DNA from: Clostridia bacterium
Lineage (GTDB): Bacteria; Bacillota; Clostridia; Christensenellales; Pumilibacteraceae
Assembly: GCA_017623455.1 (NCBI GenBank)
Contig: JAGAPA010000068.1
Location: 1-64,000 of the forward strand
Direction: 5' to 3'
Length of the DNA: 64,000 bases
Shown: positions 58,771-64,000 of the stretch, in pieces
How the letters are laid out: every line of letters begins with the position of its first letter
Position numbering within the stretch: position 1 is the stretch's first letter
Position numbers and translations under genes: made by a program
The notes under the pieces: model-generated
Database searches by the model: none
What the model was told of the DNA's origin: nothing
What the model saw: only the letters and a program-made list of their open reading frames with translations

Positions 58771-59715
58771 TCATAACGATCTGCTCTTAAGGCGATTCCT
58801 CAGTTCATCCAACGCGTTAATACCCATGGTATTTAGTCTGAACGAACGCGCCGCAACTTCCAAAATTGACGCAAGATTTCTACCGGGCTTTACGGGAACG
58901 GTATACTTAGTAAGATTCATTTGCAAAATTTCCTGAGCTTCCTTCTCGTCACCCAGTCTATCGTATTCCTTATCGGGGTTCCAGTCCTCAAGCTGAACAA
59001 CTATATCAATAACCTTTCTCGTTCTTATTGCGCTTGCTCCGTACATGGCTCTGACGTCTATAAGCCCAATACCGCGTATTTCCATAAAGTGCCGTGTGGT
59101 TTCGGGCGCTTCGCCGATAAGCCTATCGCTTATTCGTCTTATGCAAACCGCATCGTCGGCAACAAGTCTGTGTCCAAGCTTAATAAGCTCTAAGGCTGTT
59201 TCGCTCTTACCCACACTGCTCTTGCCCGTAATAAGTACACCCACGCCGTAAATATCCACGAGTACTCCGTGCATAACGACGGTGGGCGCCAGAATTTCGT
59301 TAAGATAGATAGACAGCTCGTTAATAAAGCCCGTTGTTCTAAGACAGCTGAGCAAAAGCACGCGATTGAATTTTTTAGCAGCATCCACAACCTCGGGCAA
59401 AACGTCTGCGTTCGCCACGACCATGCACGGAAAATCGTAAGCAAAAAGAGTTTCACACGCGGTAACTCGCTCCTCGTGAGACATGTGCTTTAGGTATGCA
59501 ACTTCCTGCTCGCCCACCACCTGAACACGTTCTTGTGAAAAATGCTCGTAAAACCCGGCAAGCTGAAGTCCGGGGCGCGCCACGTTGTAGGTGGATATAT
59601 GAATCTTTTGCTTTTTGCCCTTGTTAAGCACGGTAAGATTAAGCCGTTCACAAAAATCCTTAATCTTTACGTCCACTTCGTTTTCTTCTATCTCTCTACA
59701 AGTATTATTGTTCAT
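58771..59715 (-). CDS. hprK: HPr kinase/phosphorylase
   Basis: Phosphorylates and dephosphorylates Ser46 of HPr, the central switch of carbon catabolite repression in Bacillota. The 314-residue protein has an N-terminal MurF-like domain (1-130) and the kinase domain with Walker A GVLITGKSSVGKSETALEL (about 153-171), the HLVADD-type loop (GHRLVADDAVCI), and the family signature around MEIRGIGLIDVRAMYGASAI (about 208-227). CGGAG lies 6 nt upstream. It is the last gene of the protease-queH-uvrC-HAD-hprK group, 43 nt after the HAD gene. In many relatives it neighbours lgt or uvrA; here uvrC. Confidence 0.97.
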   Translation of the reverse strand: MNNNTCREIEENEVDVKIKDFCERLNLTVLNKGKKQKIHISTYNVARPGLQLAGFYEHFSQERVQVVGEQEVAYLKHMSHEERVTACETLFAYDFPCMVVANADVLPEVVDAAKKFNRVLLLSCLRTTGFINELSIYLNEILAPTVVMHGVLVDIYGVGVLITGKSSVGKSETALELIKLGHRLVADDAVCIRRISDRLIGEAPETTRHFMEIRGIGLIDVRAMYGASAIRTRKVIDIVVQLEDWNPDKEYDRLGDEKEAQEILQMNLTKYTVPVKPGRNLASILEVAARSFRLNTMGINALDELRNRLKSRSL

Positions 59716-59758
59716 ATTCTACTCCGTTTTGTAAAAAAATCCCTGATACGTATACCAA

Positions 59759-60574
59759 CTATTCGTTAAAACAGAACTTTCGAATAGCCTTTGCAACGCC
59801 GTCGTCGTCATTACTTTCGCACACGTAATCGGCTCTCGCCTTTACCTCTTCTCGCGCGTTTGCAACAGCTACGCCAAAGCCTGCCTCTTCTATCATTCCA
59901 ATATCGTTTCCATTGTCGCCAAAAGCCATAACTTCGCTCTTGTCCACACCCAAAATCTCGCAAACCTCTCTTAAGCCTTCCTCTTTGCCTGCGCGCTTAC
60001 TCACAACCTCAAAGTAGCTCCTTGACGCCATAAAGAACTTTGCGTCCGCAAGATTCATTTTGTCAAACTCGCTAAGATAATAACTTACCTTATCAGGCGG
60101 GATAACCGCAAGCACCTTCAAGCTCCTATGCTTGTTATTTTTGATATAATCGGAAATTTTTCCTACCCTTTTTAGTGGCACTCCGCACATTCGTTGGTAG
60201 TTTAAGTTGATGTCGTTATACTCCTCTATGAGCACTTCATTGTCGCCGTAAATGTGCACGTACTCACCTTTGTTTTCAAAGTACTCAACCGCCTTTAATG
60301 CGGTATCGTAGCTTAGGTATACCGAATTCAACGTTTCGCCTTCCTTATCTTTTATGCACGCGCCTTGCATGCTCACTACGCTTATTTTTTGATGTGACGT
60401 GCCCAAAACCTCAGTGTACTCTACCGCGGAAATATGCATACGTCCCGTGCAAATAATGAACGTTCCGCCTCTTTTTACGTACTCTTTAACAGTGTTTACG
60501 GTAAACGGCGTAAGCTTTTTGTCCGTCGTGCATAACGTTCCGTCAAAATCACACAATATAACCTTATATTTCAC
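59759..60574 (-). CDS. HAD-superfamily Cof-type phosphatase
   Basis: A 271-residue haloacid dehalogenase-type hydrolase of the Cof/YbjI group (type IIB cap). Motif I is LCDFDGTLCTTDKKLT (about 7-22, nucleophile Asp9), motif II is FIICTGRM, motif III the Lys around KRAGKEEGL, and motif IV GDNGNDIGMIEEAGFGVAVANA (about 219-240). Such enzymes dephosphorylate sugar phosphates or flavin nucleotides; the substrate cannot be told. It starts with GTG at 60574 inside the end of uvrC (11-nt overlap), with AAGGAG 8 nt upstream. Confidence 0.93.
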   Translation of the reverse strand: MKYKVILCDFDGTLCTTDKKLTPFTVNTVKEYVKRGGTFIICTGRMHISAVEYTEVLGTSHQKISVVSMQGACIKDKEGETLNSVYLSYDTALKAVEYFENKGEYVHIYGDNEVLIEEYNDINLNYQRMCGVPLKRVGKISDYIKNNKHRSLKVLAVIPPDKVSYYLSEFDKMNLADAKFFMASRSYFEVVSKRAGKEEGLREVCEILGVDKSEVMAFGDNGNDIGMIEEAGFGVAVANAREEVKARADYVCESNDDDGVAKAIRKFCFNE

Positions 60575-62363
60575 CTTGCTCTCTCCTTGCTTTATAAAAC
60601 TCGTATACAGAGTACGCGGCGCGCTTATTAAGTCCGCTTACCGCCTCAAGCTCTTCTATGGTAGCATTGCGTATTGCGTCCAAACTCGAAAACGCGGATA
60701 TCAGAATTTGCCTGTTTTTCTTGCCGATATTGGGTATTCTTTCAAGCTCGCTGTACAGATTTTTAGATCGCAGATTTCTGTGATACAGCACGGCGAACCT
60801 ATGCGCCTCATCTCTCACTCTCTGTAAAAGTTTAAGCGCGTTATCATCTCTGGGAATGACTACGGGCTCATCCCTGTTTGGCACGAAAACCTCTTCTTCC
60901 TTTTTTGCAAGCGAGAGAAGCGGAATATTTTTTCCGCACTCCGCCATCGCTTCAAGCGCCACGGAAAGCTGACCTTTTCCACCGTCCACCACTATAAGAT
61001 CGGGAATTGCCCAGCCCTCGTCTATACGCTTAAGCCTACGCGTTATAACCTCTTTCATGGACGCAAAATCGTCCGCGCCCTTAACCGTTTTTATCTTAAA
61101 TCGCCTATACTCGCTCTTTTCTGCCTTACCGCCTATAAACACTACGTTAGATGCAACCTTATCCGTTCCGCTAATGTCAGAAATATCAAAACACTCAATA
61201 CGTGTGGGAGTTTTTATGTCAAAAATCTCAGCAAGTCTATCAACCGCGCCCACTGTCATAGCTTTTTCCTTTTCGGATTTTGCCACGTTTTTCTCCAAAT
61301 ATTCGGACGCGTTTGTTTTTGCCATTTGCACGAGCCTGTTTTTAGAACCGATCTTGGGGAAAGTTATATCCACCTTTCCGACCAAATTTGTAAGCTGAGA
61401 TAAAAGCGCTTCGCTGTCAAATTCGTGCGCAAAGCAAATTTCCTGAGGAAGCAATGCAGGCGAAGAATAATACTGCAAAACGAACTGCGAGTATACGTCC
61501 TGAATGTCGAGCGCAACGTCTATTATCGGGTACGTTTTAACGCCTAACATCTTGTTTCCTCTTACCATTGCAACCGCTATTACCGAATACGTTCCGTCGG
61601 TAGCGTACGCAAACACGTCAATATCTGCAACGCTTCCAAGCGACGCTATGGTACGTGACTTAAGCTTTTTTAGCATCTCGAGCTTATCCCTATATTCTAT
61701 AGCCCGTTCAAAGTCCTCGTTTTGAGCAAACTTCATCATTTTTTCTTCCAACACTCTTTGCGCGGTATCCTCTCTTCCGCCCAAAAATCTGATAACCTCT
61801 TTTACCGTTTCTGCGTATTCTTCCTTTTTAACGTAACCCATACAACAGCCCTTGCAAAGACCGATGTCATAGTTAAGACACGCACGTGACTGCTTTTTTA
61901 GTTTTTTAGGGCAAGCTCTCATTCCGTAAACGGCGCGGATAACGCCCACTATGTCGTTTACTCTAAGCCCGTTAAAGTAAGGTCCAAAGTATTTAGCTCC
62001 GTCGTTTTTTACCTTGCGCGTAACCTCTATCGTGGGATAATCGCACCTTGTATCAATCTTAATATACGGATCGGTTTTGTCGTCTTTGAGCAGAATATTA
62101 TAGTACGGCTGATGCTTTTTTATAAGATTTGCTTCAAGCGCAAGCGCGTCGGACTCGGAAAGAGTTATTATATACTCAAAATCGGCAATATTGGAAACCA
62201 TCGCCTGTACCTTGACGGGCTTGGGCGAGTTGTTAAAATACTGGCTCACTCGGTTTTTGAGTATCTTTGCCTTTCCTATATAGATTATGTTTCCGCCCAC
62301 GTCGCGCATAATATATACGCCCGGCTGAAGCGGAAGATCTCTAATTTTCTGTTTGTCTACCAT
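60564..62363 (-). CDS. uvrC: Excinuclease ABC subunit C
   Basis: The endonuclease of nucleotide excision repair, making both incisions around UvrB-bound damage. The 599-residue protein has the GIY-YIG nuclease (GVYIMRDVGGNIIYIGKA, about 15-32), a Cys cluster (ACLNYDIGLCKGCCMGY) that in homologues binds an iron-sulfur cluster, a UVR domain (EDFERAIEYRDKLEMLKKL), the RNase H-like 5' nuclease (IECFDISDISGTDKVAS; DLIVVDGGKGQLSVAL), and tandem helix-hairpin-helix at the end (IPNIGKKNRQIL; LEAVSGLNKRAAYSVY). I start at ATG 62363, inside the queH 3' end; the longer frame to 62405 has no ribosome site. Confidence 0.97.
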   Translation of the reverse strand: MVDKQKIRDLPLQPGVYIMRDVGGNIIYIGKAKILKNRVSQYFNNSPKPVKVQAMVSNIADFEYIITLSESDALALEANLIKKHQPYYNILLKDDKTDPYIKIDTRCDYPTIEVTRKVKNDGAKYFGPYFNGLRVNDIVGVIRAVYGMRACPKKLKKQSRACLNYDIGLCKGCCMGYVKKEEYAETVKEVIRFLGGREDTAQRVLEEKMMKFAQNEDFERAIEYRDKLEMLKKLKSRTIASLGSVADIDVFAYATDGTYSVIAVAMVRGNKMLGVKTYPIIDVALDIQDVYSQFVLQYYSSPALLPQEICFAHEFDSEALLSQLTNLVGKVDITFPKIGSKNRLVQMAKTNASEYLEKNVAKSEKEKAMTVGAVDRLAEIFDIKTPTRIECFDISDISGTDKVASNVVFIGGKAEKSEYRRFKIKTVKGADDFASMKEVITRRLKRIDEGWAIPDLIVVDGGKGQLSVALEAMAECGKNIPLLSLAKKEEEVFVPNRDEPVVIPRDDNALKLLQRVRDEAHRFAVLYHRNLRSKNLYSELERIPNIGKKNRQILISAFSSLDAIRNATIEELEAVSGLNKRAAYSVYEFYKARREQGEI

Positions 62364-62928
62364 ACGCACATCCACAATAATTTTGTCTGTACAGACCAAG
62401 CTCACTGCTTATTTCCGTACTCCGCTTAAAACCGTTCTGCTTCTTAAAATCGTTCACAAGCCACTTTATCCCCACCTCTTGCTCTATGCGCTTACCTATC
62501 TCGTTAATAAGCGTTGCGTTCTTGTGGGGAGAAACGGAAAGAGTAGAGCAAAAGTAATCAAAACCCAGCTCCTTGGCTTTTTCCGCCGTTCTTTTAAGGC
62601 GGATATAAAAGCATACGTCACAGCGCTTTCCGCCCTCTTTTTCCTTTTCCAAGCCCTTAATATTATCGGTAAAAAACTCGTTATCATACCCGTCCTTTAT
62701 AAGCGGAACGTCAAAAAATCTCGCAACCGTTATCAAGTTTTCAAGCCTTTTCGCCTCTTCTTCACGTGGCATAATATTGGGATTGTACCAAAAAAGCGAA
62801 AGAGCGCACAAGGGTGCAACTCTTTCCGTTACTGCCGTTGCGCAAGGTCCGCAACAGCAATGCATTAATACTTTCACACTCGAACTGCCGAGAGTGCGCA
62901 ACATTTCCGTGTTAAAATCGGTTTTCAT
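62341..62928 (-). CDS. queH: Epoxyqueuosine reductase QueH
   Basis: Performs the last step of queuosine synthesis in tRNA, reducing epoxyqueuosine. The 195-residue protein of the QueH (DUF208) family has the cysteine pattern HCCCGPCATAV (about 23-33), CDVCFYIRLKRTAEKAKELG (about 103-122), FCSTLSVSPHKN and a C-terminal YCGCAYG, matching the ligands of the QueH iron-sulfur and metal centre. The ATG follows directly after the TAA of the protease gene, with AAGGTGG upstream. It overlaps uvrC by 23 nt. Other queuosine genes are not in this window. Confidence 0.95.
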   Translation of the reverse strand: MKTDFNTEMLRTLGSSSVKVLMHCCCGPCATAVTERVAPLCALSLFWYNPNIMPREEEAKRLENLITVARFFDVPLIKDGYDNEFFTDNIKGLEKEKEGGKRCDVCFYIRLKRTAEKAKELGFDYFCSTLSVSPHKNATLINEIGKRIEQEVGIKWLVNDFKKQNGFKRSTEISSELGLYRQNYCGCAYGRQTEN

Positions 62929-63927
62929 TTACGCCACCTTAATAGAGATTGTTTCGCCGTCTTTTGTTACGACGTCCACGTAATATCTTCCATTCACTTC
63001 TCTGCAATTAGAATACGTAATTACAGACGCAATAAAATCAATCATATCACGCACCGGCGTGTTTTTAACCTTTACTATCTCCTTACCGTCAATGGTAAGC
63101 TTTCCGTCGTACTTAATCTTACTTTCTAAAAAGTCGGCAATGATTGCGCCATCTTTCTCGCTAAGGTAATAATTGATATATTTTGCACTCCTGTGGTTTT
63201 TTGCTAAATCATACTCGGCAAAAATAATAGACGCAGGCACTACGTAATTATCGGACGAGAAATGTACCTGCTCTCCGTCTATATTGTCAATCCTTGTTCT
63301 TGCGCCCATTCCCACAAGCTTTCCGTCCAAGGTAAAAATAGGACAACCACTCATTCCGCCTTGCACGTACGCGGACACGTCGTAACAAAGTAAAGGCGCA
63401 AGCGTAGAGTGTTCGTCAAGATGTATGGTTCTGTTTACCACGCCCATTTCCGCATTAATAGGTCCGCCCGAAGGATAACCCAAAGCCATAACCTCGGTTG
63501 CAATATTTACGTCAGCAGCAGATATCAGCGGATAATTAACGTCGCACCTAACCCTAAATACAGCGATATCGGTATATACGTTGTACCTTAGGTTTTCCGC
63601 GCTAAGAAGCTCTCCGTTTAGCCTAATCTTAACAGATTCTAAAGCATCGTCCACTCCGTGATAAGTCGTGACAACATACGCATAACCCACTCCGTTCTCG
63701 CGCTTTGCCTCAATCACAAAGCCCGTAGAACGTTCCGTGCCGGCCTCAACCTTTACAACCCTGTCCGTCCACACGTTGGCGGTATACTCAAAAGACTCCA
63801 ATTGCGCAGGGGCTTGTAAAAAATACAGTATTCCTGCGGTTATAAAAACTATAGCAAAACTGATTGCTACGAACATCGTAACCAACCAATATCCGGCTAT
63901 TCCCTTTTTCTGTGTATTGTTATCCAT
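62929..63927 (-). CDS. Membrane-anchored trypsin-like serine protease
   Basis: A 332-residue protein with one N-terminal transmembrane helix (YWLVTMFVAISFAIVFITAG, about 13-32) and an extracellular S1C-type chymotrypsin-fold domain (about 50-230). The catalytic triad is visible: His in VVTTYHGVDD, Asp in NVYTDIAVFRV, and Ser in YVQGGMSGCPIF (GxSG). The remaining 100 residues end in a PDZ-like or similar small domain (VRDMIDFIASVITY ... DGETISIKV), so an HtrA/DegP-like quality-control protease is likely. I start at ATG 63927, with GGAG 9 nt upstream. It heads the queH-uvrC-HAD-hprK group; the promoter in 63934-64000 is not clear to me. Confidence 0.88.
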   Translation of the reverse strand: MDNNTQKKGIAGYWLVTMFVAISFAIVFITAGILYFLQAPAQLESFEYTANVWTDRVVKVEAGTERSTGFVIEAKRENGVGYAYVVTTYHGVDDALESVKIRLNGELLSAENLRYNVYTDIAVFRVRCDVNYPLISAADVNIATEVMALGYPSGGPINAEMGVVNRTIHLDEHSTLAPLLCYDVSAYVQGGMSGCPIFTLDGKLVGMGARTRIDNIDGEQVHFSSDNYVVPASIIFAEYDLAKNHRSAKYINYYLSEKDGAIIADFLESKIKYDGKLTIDGKEIVKVKNTPVRDMIDFIASVITYSNCREVNGRYYVDVVTKDGETISIKVA

Positions 63928-64000
63928 AAACAACTTCTCCGTCTTACGTTATCGTTTTGCAATTATTCCAAAGCTCAAAATTTTATCCTACAAGTTAGAT

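Overview
The window comes from a low-to-moderate GC Gram-positive bacterium of the Bacillota, most likely an uncultured gut Clostridia (Christensenellales-like is my inference). Supporting signs are strong AAGGAG-type ribosome sites, TTGACA/TATAAT promoters, WhiA, HPr kinase, single-chain glycyl-tRNA synthetase, CoaX, pyruvate phosphate dikinase and a dgt-dnaG-rpoD-trmK-nif3 cluster. TGA acts as a normal stop (for example the ATGA overlaps of coaX and hom). No tRNA, CRISPR array, insertion sequence or prophage was found.

Layout. 1-423 is non-coding and probably holds the promoter and leader of an rRNA operon reading out of the window to the left. 424-3488: an orphan glycyl radical enzyme with a divergent AraC regulator. 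3576-8302: an accessory locus with a TIR-domain protein and an RnlA-like HEPN protein lacking its usual antitoxin, with tandem repeats at one end and a structured RNA stretch between the genes. 8387-11599: a large membrane-anchored Ig-like surface protein. 11779-14479: an ECF transporter S component, coaX and hom, translationally coupled. 14750-14944: a tiny cysteine-rich protein; glyS diverges from it at 15244. 16982-22432: envelope lipoproteins, including a repeat/SGNH-hydrolase protein split by one in-frame TGA.

22503-33412 is a long minus-strand housekeeping operon: dgt, dnaG, a second sigma-70 gene, rpoD, trmK, a Nif3-like gene, a zinc-ribbon gene, galU, a degenerate amidohydrolase-like gene, two histidine phosphatases and a YgjP-like metalloprotease. 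33600-36242 is ppdK. 36783-39764 is an M20 peptidase with two multi-span membrane proteins that look like a transporter pair. 39855-47114 is pfkA and the dnaE-whiA-PHP-murB group. 47433-52627 holds a DUF1846 protein, a YgiQ radical SAM protein, rpiB and a Sua5-type tRNA-modification gene. 52675-55997 is a low-gene-density stretch with a striking array of hairpin repeats, a sialidase-fold protein, a compound tandem repeat and a small membrane protein. 56309-58607 holds an AraC regulator, a 39-residue ORF and sn-glycerol-1-phosphate dehydrogenase. 58771-63927 is hprK, a HAD phosphatase, uvrC, queH and a membrane-anchored trypsin-like protease.

The most interesting points are: (i) the TIR plus orphan RnlA-like HEPN locus with its structured RNA; (ii) a tandem second sigma factor altered at the promoter -10 contacts; (iii) the hairpin array at 53490-53634, whose variable spacers are each self-complementary; (iv) several genes whose -10 box lies only 6-7 nt before the start codon, predicting leaderless mRNAs; (v) the TGA-interrupted lipoprotein; and (vi) the two-membrane-protein/M20 peptidase cluster. 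All calls were made by reading the sequence without database searches.
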